The notes under the pieces are model-generated. The model was not told the DNA's origin. It made no database searches and worked only from the letters and a program-made list of their open reading frames with translations. Below, one piece after another: positions 11,340 to 21,579 of a stretch of 64,000 nt of DNA (its first letter is position 1; every line of letters starts with the position of its first letter). Made by a program: the position numbers and the translations under genes. This DNA comes from Cryptomeria japonica (Eukaryota > Streptophyta > Pinopsida > Cupressales > Cupressaceae), in assembly GCF_030272615.1 (NCBI RefSeq), contig NC_081413.1, positions 720,267,867 to 720,331,866 of the forward strand, read 5' to 3'.

Positions 11340-12665
11340 TTGCATAGTGACATGTCTATTGAAACAAGGTTCCAAGCACCAATGATGCAACAAAGTTTGA
11401 CGTATCAACCGACAATGCAATCGAATTTTAATCCAAGGCAATCACAATTATATCCAACCCAACAACAAGGCAATATTGATCAAACTTTTTATGATGAAAC
11501 AAGTCTCCAAATACAAAAACTAGAGGAGAAACTAGCTCAAGAAAATAAGATTTTGGAACAAAGAGTGAAAAACATTGAGAAGAATAGATCACAAATGTCC
11601 AAAATGTTTCAAAAATTTCCAGGTCGAAATCCAAAGATTGAGCCAATTGATGTAAGATCTCTTCTTGAACGATCAGACATACTAGCTCTCCTCTCACAAA
11701 TAGAGATGATGAAACAATTTCAAGAAAAGAGACAACAACATTATGTGCCTCCACAACAAGAACAAGAAGGTGTTTACTATCAATCAGATTTTCAACCATC
11801 ACAACCAATGGTTCAACCAATTGTTCAACATACACAACCAATGGTCCAATTTCAACAATATGTCCAACCAACTATACAATGTCCACAAGTATTTCAACCA
11901 ATGGTGGAATATCAACAAGTTCAATCAACATATCAATGTCAACAACCACAACCAAACATTCAAAAACAAAGGTTGCAACACACACCAACCCGAGTTTCAA
12001 ACATGTCAGAACAATTGAACCAAATCCAATATCAAAACATGACATCAAACCAAAAACAAGTTCAAATTCCAGATACAACTATGTCAAAACCTCGAAAGAA
12101 AGGTGGCTTTATTGCAAGGCTCTTAAGGAACCTACCAAGTGAGTTCTTTGAAGAAGATCAAAATAATACACTTATGTCTAGCAATGCCTCATCCCCTCGC
12201 AAGCAAATTGACTCTCCAGTGGCATCTATCCCTACACCTTTAGAAGTTTCACAAGAACCTTCCATATTGTCCTCATCAAACAATATACCCAAGGATGAAA
12301 TTATCCAAGGGCTATCCATAATTGATTGCCACGATAATCCAATTCATGATGCACATCCCTGTCATGTTTCAGAAATACAAGACCCAATGCCACCATGCAC
12401 TTTATTGCCATTACCTGTTTTAGAGGACCCCATTCGAAGTCCCTCTTCCTCATGTTCAAGCATTGATTCCTTGCGAAAATCCATCACAAATGTTCAAAAT
12501 GCATTTCCTTCATGCCAAAACATTGATTCCTTGTTAGAATCCTCCATGCATATCCAAAGTCCAACCCCATGTCAAGAGGATAATTTAGAGCATGAAGAAA
12601 TGTGTCTTGAAATAGATCAAGATCAAGATCTCGAAACCTTATCATCCCATCCAATTGTTGACTAG
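11340..12665 (+). CDS. D polyprotein, part 1: Gln-rich protein with coiled coil
   Basis: 441 residues, start ATG 11340 (a second ATG at codon 5 is equally possible). Residues 1-50 are Gln/Asn/Pro-rich. About 54-95 (LQIQKLEEKLAQENKILEQ...) is a clear coiled-coil heptad pattern. About 140-235 is strongly Gln/Pro-rich with repeated QPMVQ motifs. About 255-275 has a basic KKGGFIARLLRNLPSEFF patch. The rest is Ser/Pro-rich. No zinc knuckle, protease, RT or gag fold is recognised. By position it is gag-like, and a coiled coil would suit particle assembly, but that is inference. The frame ends at a TAG with the same frame continuing in the next ORF, so the two were probably one protein. Confidence 0.6.
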   Translation: MHSDMSIETRFQAPMMQQSLTYQPTMQSNFNPRQSQLYPTQQQGNIDQTFYDETSLQIQKLEEKLAQENKILEQRVKNIEKNRSQMSKMFQKFPGRNPKIEPIDVRSLLERSDILALLSQIEMMKQFQEKRQQHYVPPQQEQEGVYYQSDFQPSQPMVQPIVQHTQPMVQFQQYVQPTIQCPQVFQPMVEYQQVQSTYQCQQPQPNIQKQRLQHTPTRVSNMSEQLNQIQYQNMTSNQKQVQIPDTTMSKPRKKGGFIARLLRNLPSEFFEEDQNNTLMSSNASSPRKQIDSPVASIPTPLEVSQEPSILSSSNNIPKDEIIQGLSIIDCHDNPIHDAHPCHVSEIQDPMPPCTLLPLPVLEDPIRSPSSSCSSIDSLRKSITNVQNAFPSCQNIDSLLESSMHIQSPTPCQEDNLEHEEMCLEIDQDQDLETLSSHPIVD

Positions 12666-13706
12666 AACCCCATGTTCCCAGACACTCACGATGATTCCCC
12701 TATTCTTGTCCATCCTATCCAAAGTCCTATTGAAACTCCATTCACCAAGCAAGATCAAGATATCCCAGTCCATCCAATCCCCAACGATCCCCTTCCATTT
12801 CATGAAAAAAATGTCCTTTCAAATCCCATTAACATTCCAGATATCCCTTCCATCCTTTCCGATGATCCCATTAAAAGTCAAGAGCAAAGCACCTTTAAAG
12901 AGGATTCCAATGATCTTCCTCCTTGTCAAGATCAAATTATTCCTTTAAATCCTCCACAAGATCTTTTTGTTCCTCCATCTCCTTGTCTTAATGCTTCATA
13001 TACACTCCAAGATCACATTTCTTTTGATGATCCCATTATTTCTCCTATTCCATCTCTTGAAGAGCCTGTCATTGAACCATGTCCACTACACAATCCTAGT
13101 CCCTCTCATGATCCTAATCCCCTTCATGATTCTAACGTGTTAGTGCAAGATGTTCATGAACCCTCGACATGCATAATGGGTTCTTCCACTTTGGTGCAAT
13201 CCGATCCACTTCAAGATCTCATTATTTCTCTCATATCATATCCACCTCATAATGGACTCGCGTCTTCTTCCCAAAGAAAAGAGTATCCTACAAGTCAAGA
13301 TCTTCATAAAGGCCAAGGGGTAGACCTTCACAAGAAAGAACTCCTCAATATGAAAGAAAATGTTAAGGGTCATGTCTACAGAACTCACTCTCAAGACGTT
13401 GGTATCCCTCCATCAAAATCAAAACATATCCCTTCCCCATCATCCCTTCCATCCATCTTAGGTCCTTATATCCCTTCATCCTCTATGAAAGGTCAGCAAA
13501 GGCACACATCCTTGAGTAAATTTCATCAATCCAAAAGAAGTCCACTTCATTCCTATCCATCCATGCATTCCTTTCCCCCTCCAAGTAATTTGGATGCCAA
13601 GTATAAAAGTCATAATTCTAAAAATCCACATGTATTCAAGGATCAACATGTCCAATATAATCGACATGTCAAAAAAAAGAACAATATGATCTATAAAGAA
13701 AAATAA
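12666..13706 (+). CDS. D polyprotein, part 2: Pro/Ser/His-rich
   Basis: In the same frame as the preceding ORF across a single TAG (12663-12665), with an ATG at 12672 and 344 residues from there. Composition is dominated by Pro, Ser, His, Asp and Ile, with many short PIxSP and DPI repeats and no hydrophobic core, so probably disordered. Near its end is PSPSSLPSILGPYIPSS, which recurs as IPPSPSSSILGPYVPKS about 150 codons later, evidence of internal duplication. It ends in a basic stretch and TAA at 13704. No known domain is visible. It may be the C-terminal part of a structural polyprotein. Confidence 0.5.
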   Translation, partial: NPMFPDTHDDSPILVHPIQSPIETPFTKQDQDIPVHPIPNDPLPFHEKNVLSNPINIPDIPSILSDDPIKSQEQSTFKEDSNDLPPCQDQIIPLNPPQDLFVPPSPCLNASYTLQDHISFDDPIISPIPSLEEPVIEPCPLHNPSPSHDPNPLHDSNVLVQDVHEPSTCIMGSSTLVQSDPLQDLIISLISYPPHNGLASSSQRKEYPTSQDLHKGQGVDLHKKELLNMKENVKGHVYRTHSQDVGIPPSKSKHIPSPSSLPSILGPYIPSSSMKGQQRHTSLSKFHQSKRSPLHSYPSMHSFPPPSNLDAKYKSHNSKNPHVFKDQHVQYNRHVKKKNNMIYKEK

Positions 13707-14177
13707 ATATCCAAACGGCCACAAAGGCCCACTGAGAAAAATAAAGCAAAGTCAAAATATATACGGGTTCCTAAATCCCTTGTGTTGGCAATGCACTCCA
13801 AGGAACCACAAAAGCATGAAAAATCAAAAACCATGTAGATCCCTAAGCGGCTCCTTGAAACACAAAAGCCTAAAGAAACATCCAACTTGGCATCCAAAAT
13901 TGCTATTCCTCCATCCAAACCTCTCAAATCTATTCCTCCATCACCTTCTTCATCCATTTTGGGCCCTTATGTCCCAAAATCCCAAGCTATTCCTCCATCC
14001 AAATCTCACAATCTAAAATCCATTTTTCCTCCATCAGTCCATCACCCCTCAAGGTGTGTGCCAATGTCAATCTTGCCAACATTTCCATCCACTGAAGCCC
14101 AATTCTTCCAATACCCTACCTATTATATAGTGCATATTTTCCATCCTTCGATCCCTTTAATCCAATCCTTTACATAA
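13707..14177 (+). pseudogene. D polyprotein, part 3 (same frame, after stop)
   Basis: The frame of parts 1 and 2 stays open after TAA 13704, apart from one TAG at 13836, until 14177. It holds basic segments (KRPQRPTEKNKAKSKYIRVP, IPKRLLETQKPKE) and Pro/Ser-rich repeats. The TAG sits in MxIPKRLL, where Trp (TGG) would fit, so it is probably a point mutation. Together the three parts form about 945 codons in one frame. Confidence 0.45.
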
Positions 14178-16173
14178 ATCCTTGCCTTAGTTTCATCTCA
14201 TTTTCCATGTCCTCATCCTACCAACGTCTTTGAGCATACTTTTAAAGGTCACGGTCCATTTTCTTTTCAAGGATACTATCCAAACAAAAAGACGCTTGAG
14301 TTCTTCTTCCATGCCCTATCATGTGTCCATCTTCTATTGAAAAAGTCAAAATTAAAAAAAAAAAACGTGAGAAAAAAAAAGACAAAAACAAAAAAAGTAA
14401 AGCAAAAATAATTCGTCCACTGGTGAAAACCTGGCAAACAGGCATCATGTGTAATCCATGAACTTCTTGCACACCACACTTGGGGGCAGGTTTCCTCCTT
14501 CATATCCTTTTGTCCTTCAATGTTCCATTATCCTATCGAACCCCTGTCATTACCCTTCATATCCTATTGTCCCTCATGTCCAGTTTCCCTTTCCACCTTT
14601 GATCTTGACAAGGCTGAGGATCATAATGAGCATCATGCATCTTGTTTGCAGCTTTTAGTCTATCATAGCTTTTGGTCTTTATCCATTTGCTTATTACAAC
14701 CTTTCATCCATATTCCCTATCTTATTGCAACTTTCTGCCACTATCCCTTAGCCTATCCTGACCTTCAGTCCATGTCCCTTATCCATTCTTGGTCTTGCTT
14801 ATCCTATCCATCTCTTATCACTATCCATACACTTTTTTTCATTCCTTGATCTTGATTTGACATAAGGATGCAAAATTTAAACATGGTTTCAAAAACCTCT
14901 TGACATGTCCCTCATGCCATGTCACTGCTTTACATTGTCATATCCAGTCTCTTGTCCCATCATGCCATAGCCCTTGAAAATTGCATCCATATTGTCTCCA
15001 TAATAAAAGGCCTTTGTCTTCCCTCTATCCACCGACATTTTAGAAAGCCTATTTATTCACCTGTCATATTCCTTGCCTTGCTAGACACTGGGGGCAAAAT
15101 CATAAAAATTGAAAAATGTCCTGAAAAAAAATCTCTAAAAATCAAATAATGTCCTGAAAAAAAATCCCTAAAAAGTCAAATAAAGTCTTGAAAAAAATGA
15201 ACAAATTTTTTTTCAAAACATTAAAAACAAGCATTTTGCAATAAATGATCCCTTTGTGCATAGACAGATCACTGAGCATACCTCCAATGACTTTCAATCC
15301 AACACCGTGCTTTAATGAAATCATGCCTTAATAGATAAACTTTTTCGATCAAACCAAGCATTCAAACTGATCACAATTGTCATATCAATCGAACATCAAC
15401 ATCACTATCATTCATCCTTGGCACATTATCATGAGTCTTATACAGGGTGTGGTATACTCGAAACCAGACTGTGTCCTGTCTTAGACGGGGTACCGCATTC
15501 CCTGAAACCAGACAACATGATCGTCTTATCAACACGTTCAACTTTTGACAATGCAGATCAAGATGTTTGTTTGACTTGTTGGAATTTGCGAGTCTTATCA
15601 TTTATTGATTTATCTTCGATCATGTTCCTATGTTGCTCGATGATGTCATTGAGTGATTTAGAGTGACCGGGATGGTTCATGGTCCCTTTCTTTTTTGTTG
15701 TGATTGCTGTTTGTGGAATGTTTGTCACAAACTGGGGCAACTATATCATTGGGTGTCTGTGATAAGAATGTTCACTTTGTGAACGCCGCACATACCTCGA
15801 CCCTTGATGTATGCACCCTAGGATGCTTCACTCATTCCTTGTGTGCGATGTGTCTATTTTTTTTGCAAAAAGGGTTGCGTTCCAGCTCTGGCCTTCAATG
15901 CCATGATGCTCTGCATCCGCTTTGCTACATTAAATAAAGGTTCTCACCTACTTATGTGCATTTTTGAAAGCAAGTTTTCCTTCATCTCTAACTGTCCTCT
16001 GTCTAATTTCTGCTTACTAACATGTCTTCTGTCAGTCTTGGCAGTCTGTTTGCTCCTATCGTCTTCTGTCATTCTTATCGATCACTTGGCCTCTTTTCTG
16101 GATTTTTTCGGCCAATTCCTCGAGGGGGCATGCATATGTCATTGTCATTGTCTGGGGCATTTTCATTATTGTT
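14178..16173 (+). other. 3' untranslated region of D
   Basis: 2 kb with no coding signal. It carries CACTTGGGGGCAGG near 14478 and CACTGGGGGCAAAATC near 15087, G-run motifs also spread through the 3' regions of E and F. A pair of near-identical TCCTGAAAAAAAATC blocks lies at about 15118 and 15150. The 15380-15800 stretch is homologous to 26026-26290 plus 27454-27700. Confidence 0.6.
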
Positions 16174-16219
16174 CTTTGAAACAACGCTTAGAATTGCATT
16201 GTCTCAAAGAGGGGCAAAA
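16174..16219 (+). promoter_or_regulatory. hairpin and polypurine tract of D
   Basis: Arms CTTTGAAACAA (16174-16184) and TTGTCTCAAAG (16199-16209) pair at 10 of 11 positions. They are followed directly by AGGGGCAAAA and the 3' LTR. The tract would prime plus-strand DNA synthesis. The same layout occurs in E and F. Confidence 0.7.
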
Positions 16220-17857
16220 TGTAGACGTCTAAAAATGGTCAACGCTTGTGGAATCATACTTTAACATTTGCGCATTGCCTTATTTTAGTGTTTTTGCATC
16301 GCATTAACATTTCTCCTATGTCACGCACTTGGTCTTTATCATTTGCGAGCATCGAGTCCTTCTTCTGCATTCTTCATTTATCTCGCTCTCGAATTTGGTC
16401 TTGTCGATAACAATATTTGTCATGATTTTGGTCGGTCTTATCTTGTCGCATCAATGTGCGTATTCATTTGTCATTATTTTGGACATCGTTAATCCTAATT
16501 AGGGTTTTGTCCTCCTATTGATCTTGTCATCTTGCGATCAATTTGTCATCGATCGTTGTCATTTTCAATCTTGTCATCTGGCAATCAATTTGTCATCGAT
16601 CGTTGTTCTCTTTGTCAATTTTGTCATTTTGCGATTGGTTTGTCATCGATCGTCGTCTTTCTCAATTGTGTCAATTTTGATCAATTAGTCATTGTTCCTC
16701 ATCAATTGGCGCATTCATCAATCAAATCATTTATCAAGTCAAAATCATGATCAAATCGAATCGACGTCAATTATCTTTTGTCAGGACCTAATTGTCATTC
16801 TTGCATTTTCTAATTCATCTTTTAGGGTTTCATGATTTTATTCATTTAACCCTATTTGACATTTCCCCCTCTAGGATTAATAAATTATTTATTTATCCTA
16901 GGTCTTCGTGTCACAATTAAATGTTTAATTTAATTGGCTAACTAATTATTCCTCTTTTTGTGAATTAATTAATAAATGACAAATTATTAATTGATTTACC
17001 TAATTTCTCCTAATTTCCTAATTTTTCATCAATTTCTAAATTCCCTCTTTGTGAATTAATTAATAAATGAAAAATTATTAATTAATTCACTAAATTCCTA
17101 ATTTCCTCATTTTCTAATTTCCTAATTCCTAATTTCCTCATTTTCTAATTTCCTAATTCCTATTTTCCAATTTTCTAATTTTCCTAATTTCTAATTCAAT
17201 TTCCTCCTATTTTTGTAAATTAATTAATGAATGAGAAATTATTAATTAATTTGACCTAATTTTCATCAATTGCATAATTTCCAAGTCATTGTTTCCAACT
17301 TAATTTTCTAATTTCTCCTAAATTCCTAAATGTCTATTTCTATTTCAAATTCTTGTCATAAATCCTTGCATAGCAATTTGTCATAAATTGTCATAAATCG
17401 TCATAAATCCTTGCATAGCAATTTGTCATACACAAGTCATAATTTTGCTATTCTTGATTTGAATTTCCATTCGAATCATTTTCATGCTAATCTGATCTTT
17501 TCTCCAATTTGTCTATAAATTGGATGAATTTCTTCAATCAAGACTAATTACTTTGTCGAATCAATCATGCTTCGAGTATTCTTGCGCTACTATCTTGTCT
17601 ACTTGCTTTCATCTCATGTGTATGCACTTGTAGGTGAGATCCACAACAAAGCTATTTGAAGAAGAAAGAAGGACAATGGAGCCACATGAAGGAGACATTC
17701 AGATCTGCATTTGGTTTGCTTAGTTTTTAAATCTTGAATGTTTTGCTTTCATGTCTCTATTGGATGTAATTAGGATTGATCATTGCATTTGAGCTTTCGA
17801 GATTGAGCTAGATTACTAATACTACTTGCTTTGATGATTTCTGATTTCCTAGCTACA
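16220..17857 (+). repeat. 3' LTR of D
   Basis: Starts TGTAGACGTCTAAAAATGG and ends TTTCCTAGCTACA, collinear with 7585-9223 including the AT-rich triplet of palindromic blocks. It is followed by AAAAG, the right copy of the target duplication. Confidence 0.92.
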
Positions 17858-19609
17858 AAAAGTATAAAGGTAAATTACCCTTAAAGTGATTCTCCTATAA
17901 TAAGATAGGTCATATTGCTTCAAGATATCCTGACAATGATAGATACAGGAAGAATAATTTCAGAAGCTACAGAGACAAGAGCAAGAAGGAGTCACTGATG
18001 AAGAATCAAAAGGATTTGATGGTGAAGGAATTGCATTTGTGGTAGTCAAGGATGATATCACAGAGGAAGGAGATATGAAATTGATTTCTAGTACAAACCG
18101 GTGTGGAGAATGGGTGATTGATACTGGTTGCACTCACCACATGACTGGTGACAAAAACAAATTCCGCAGCATGGAGGATTGCAAAGGAGGAACTGTAAAA
18201 TTCATAAATGATGCTCCTTGAGCAGTAAAAGGTAAGGGATCTATAGCCCTAAATGATAAAACAAATTGTGATGATGTCTATTGGGTAGAAGGGCTAAAAT
18301 ATAGTTTGTTAAGTGTTGTACAACTTAACAATACGAGTTACCGGTTAGAATTCAATGAAGGAATATGCAAAATAAATGATAAATCAGGAAGTCTAATTGC
18401 TACCAGTAAACAATCAAGAGGCAATTTGTTTCACCTAGACTCCACCATAGGTAGTTGTCTAATGGCTAAGGTAGAAGATAGTTGGTTGTGGCACAAAAGA
18501 CTATGTCATGTTAACTTTGACAACATAGCAAAATTTAGTAAGACGAAGTCTATCAGAGGTATGCCTAATATAGTAAAACCTAAAAAATGCTATGTGCAAA
18601 GAATGTCAACTAGGAAAGTTGACCGCCTCTAGTTTTAGCAGTAAATCCATTTCATCTGAAAATGTGTTGGAATTAGTTCATACAGACCTGTGTGATCCTA
18701 TGAGAACCAAGAGTTTCTATGGAGACCATATTTTATGTTGTTTGTGGATGACTTCTCTAGAATGATGTGGGTTGTATTCTTGAAGGAAAAAACTGAAGCT
18801 TTTCACATGTTTAAATTTTTTAAGGCTTGAGTAGAGAGAGGAACTAGTAAGAATCTGAAGTATCTGAGATCAGATAGAGGAGGAGAGTTCACCTCTCAAG
18901 AGTTCATGAATTACTGCAAGGAACACAGGATTATGAGACAAATGTCCGCACCTAGATCACCTTAGCAGAATGGGGTTGCTGAAAGAAGAAACATAACTCT
19001 TATTGATTGTGCAAGGACTCTGATGGTACAGAAGGACATACCACATATTTTTTGGAGAGAAACAATAAGCACTATTGTGTACACCTTGAACCAGATACAG
19101 GTAAAGAAAGGGACAAATAAAACTCCCTATGAATTATGGTGTGGATATTCACCAAATGTTTGTTATTTCAAAGTATTTGGAAGCAGGTGCTATATCAAGA
19201 AGGATGCGTACACTGGGAAATTTGATCCCAAGGGTGATGAAGGGACTTTCTTAGGTTACTCCACAAAGATTAAGGCATACCAGTGTTTGAAGAAAAGGAC
19301 TAGCAAGATTCTGGAAAGTGCAAATGTCAGGGTTGATGAGTACTTTGAGAAAAATGAACGGGACAGTAAGATTGAACCAGAGGACTATAAAGGGTTAGAG
19401 CACAATATACCGGTGGAACCTACTAAAGAAAATCTTGTTGAAATGGCAAATGAAGAAGCCTATGAAGTAGAACCTACACAACTGGTAGAAGAAGCTCCAA
19501 GAAGTGAATCGGTATTGGCTAAGTATGTCAAAAATAATCACTCTGTAGAAAATATCATCAGTGACAAAGATGCAGGAGTTCTAACCAGAAGAAGAGAAAG
19601 AGAGAATGG
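17858..19609 (+). pseudogene. copia H pol: zinc knuckle, protease, integrase
   Basis: Continuation of H gag-pol after element D. At 17885-17940 is a zinc knuckle with lost cysteines (NKIGHIASRYPDND). At 18111-18152 is the protease motif WVIDTGCTHHMTGD with intact DTG. The GAG-pre-integrase block SWLWHKRLCHVNF follows at about 18482. Further on come GGEFTSQEF near 18880 and an integrase C-terminal half from 19023 (HIFWRETISTIVYTLNQ, KTPYELWCGYSP, GTFLGYSTK). Stops at 18220, 18630 and 18964, plus frameshifts, break it. The sequence ends at TRRRERENG near 19609, just where RT should begin, at a junction with minus-strand element J. RT, RNase H and the 3' LTR of H are absent from the window. Confidence 0.85.
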
Positions 19610-19611
19610 TT

Positions 19612-20262
19612 GGAAGGTCCAAATTATTCAAGATCGAAAGTAGATAACTTCCCAACCAAGGTATCCCTATTAACAGTGGTGGTTGCCATAGTTCTCAACT
19701 CATTAATTGTAGTAGCCTTCATCTTATAAGCCGATGGAAAAGCTCTCAGTACTTTAGAAACTATTTCATCTTCACTCAGAGATTCACCACAACATTGAAT
19801 TCCCAAAACAATCTCATTAACTCTCTCCATAAAAGCAGTAATCCTTTCATCTTCTTCCATCTTCAGGTTTCCATACCTCACTCGGTAACCATCAAGTTTA
19901 AAAATTTTAATGGTAGGGTCACCTTCGTTCAAATTCTCCAATTTATCCCATATAGATTTTGCGGGTGATTTTTCAGTTAGTCTTGTTATTTGTTGATCAG
20001 AAAGTGTACACAAAAGGGCTTCTCTAGATCTACAATCATTCTCAAGTTCTTTATCCAGACTTGCCAGAGGAGGATTGCCAGATGCTGGATTAAATGATGT
20101 AACACCATTCTCAGAGATCTCCCAAATTTCCTTTCCAAGACATCTTAGGTGAGTCTCCATCCGAATCTTCCATATCCTGTAATTTGTTCCATCAAGCTTA
20201 GGAATTTCTTTCTGGAAAACAACTACAGATGTACTTGATGAACTTGAACTGCTAGATGCCAT
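19612..20262 (-). pseudogene. copia J (family B) gag, truncated
   Basis: A 212-codon open frame on the minus strand, starting MASSSSSSSSTSVVVFQKEI 43 bases after the primer site. It reads IPKLDGTNYRIWKIRMETHL, the DUF4219/UBN2 N-terminal block of plant copia gag, then ENDCRSREALLCTLSDQQI and MERVNEIVLGIQCCGESLS, ending LVGKLSTFDLE. It closely matches the B gag at 44844-45786 and is the least damaged gag N-terminal half in the window. The ORF ends at a TAG (for GAG) followed by FGP, and the homology stops about there at the junction with H pol. It lacks the zinc knuckle. Capsid role by family. Confidence 0.85.
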
Positions 20263-20304
20263 AGGATATTCTACAAGTGGTTAAGCTTCTACGGAGAGGG
20301 CCAA

Positions 20305-20316
20305 GCTTTGATGCCA
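20305..20316 (-). promoter_or_regulatory. primer-binding site of copia J
   Basis: The minus-strand reading TGGCATCAAAGC lies directly after the LTR. It differs by two bases from the methionine-tRNA-type site TGGTATCAGAGC. Confidence 0.7.
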
Positions 20317-20318
20317 AT

Positions 20319-21579
20319 TGTTAGACAACTCAAATAACCAAAGGATAACTGAGAGGGAGAGGGGGAGAGTGAATCAGTTGTCACCGGATTATAAAACTTT
20401 AACCATTCAAAACCTTATTACCAGAACACATAAAATCAATACCGGAATGCATAAACCAAATACCAAAATAACATATATATCAATTAAACATAAGCATAAA
20501 TCACAAAATAGTTACCATCTATCCATAACACATGACACCAATATTTGTACATGGAAAACCCAGTAAAGGGAAAAACCATGAGGGGAAGCCTACCCACAGT
20601 TAGATAATACTTCTATAGTAAGTATGTGATTAAAATATGAGGGGCGTGCACATGTAGGAAGGCCAAGAGCCTAGAGCGCACTTCTCATCATAAAAATGAT
20701 CCTCACTAACTACATAAACATCGAACTACAATCCAAAAAGAAGAGTGAACTGCAAGTATAGCATCTCCTATGCCTGAGTACAGTTTCGGTTAAGCTCAAT
20801 ACCAGAGGCCTTAAACCTCTCTTAAAAACCCCATTCAATCACCTATGATTGACCAAACCTTCTGCATATGATTACAACATTATTCGCACATAGATCATCC
20901 AATAACCTTGACCTATGATCTACAAAGAGATCTTACATCATATTTATACCAACTCAGGACCTAAACAATTAGGTCGGCCACCAAAAAGATAATACAATAA
21001 CTCATAACATAAATCCGCAATCCAATGATCAACCAAGTCGTCTTAGGCTGAAAACAATGTAAACCAATCCTTAAATCTCATCGGTAACTTATCAAGAACA
21101 TCCTCCAACATGTTACAAAAACTGGTCCATAACCTAGATAACACCAGATCCAAAATAGGTCGCCATAAACCAAATCAAACACCACCGATGAACTAGAATA
21201 GGAACAAGATAACCAACAACATCCTGAAATCCATCTAGAAGCCGCACCAACACCACTTATCATGTGCATCAAAAGATCTTCAACAAAGCTCTACCGGTAA
21301 AACCCTTACCGGTGACCAAAAGGCTTACTAGAACAAATGTGAGCTTTTGAGTCATCAAATCTCAAACCAACTGATCGTGATATGCATCTGAATAGCATGA
21401 ATGATAGATCCAAACCAATTCTACAAACCAAAGCATACCGGATCATATCGGATCAATATCATAAACCAACCACTCTACCAGAACCAACCGAAAACCTGTA
21501 AACAACCAAAACAACCGATGTTGCCATCACTGACAAAACATCAATGTAACACATAATCAATTCCTCCAAATTGCCAAAA
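20319..21579 (-). repeat. 5' LTR of copia J (family B), inverted
   Basis: Reverse complement of the B LTR (57335-58593); 1261 bp against 1259. On the plus strand it starts TGTTAGACAACTC and ends ATTGCCAAAA (inverse of TTTTGGCAAT, degraded from TGTTGGCAAT). The conserved blocks at 20550-20600 (inverse of CCGTGGTTTTTCCC...GGGTTTTCCA) are present. Confidence 0.85.

Larger units (their letters stand above)
7585..17857 (+). mobile_element. element D: complete non-autonomous LTR retrotransposon, 10.3 kb
   Basis: It has two collinear LTRs of 1639 and 1638 bp, a primer site at 9229, and a hairpin plus polypurine tract at 16174-16219. It is flanked by a near-perfect duplication GAAAG (7580-7584) and AAAAG (17858-17862). 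Excising it with one duplication copy restores the reading frame of copia H gag, which confirms the borders. The 7 kb interior has one long frame (11340-14177) without any recognisable RT, RNase H or integrase, so it must have been moved by enzymes from elsewhere. Its LTR ends (TGTAG...CTACA) and primer site ally it with E and F. Confidence 0.92.

Noticed and set aside
11428-12078. Minus-strand open frames opposite the D frame
   Set aside because: Antisense shadows of a Gln-rich (CAA/CAG) region, which lacks stops on the other strand.
11340-13706. Possible host gene (long Gln/Pro-rich ORF)
   Set aside because: It sits inside a complete LTR pair with primer site, PPT and near-perfect target duplication, so it belongs to element D.
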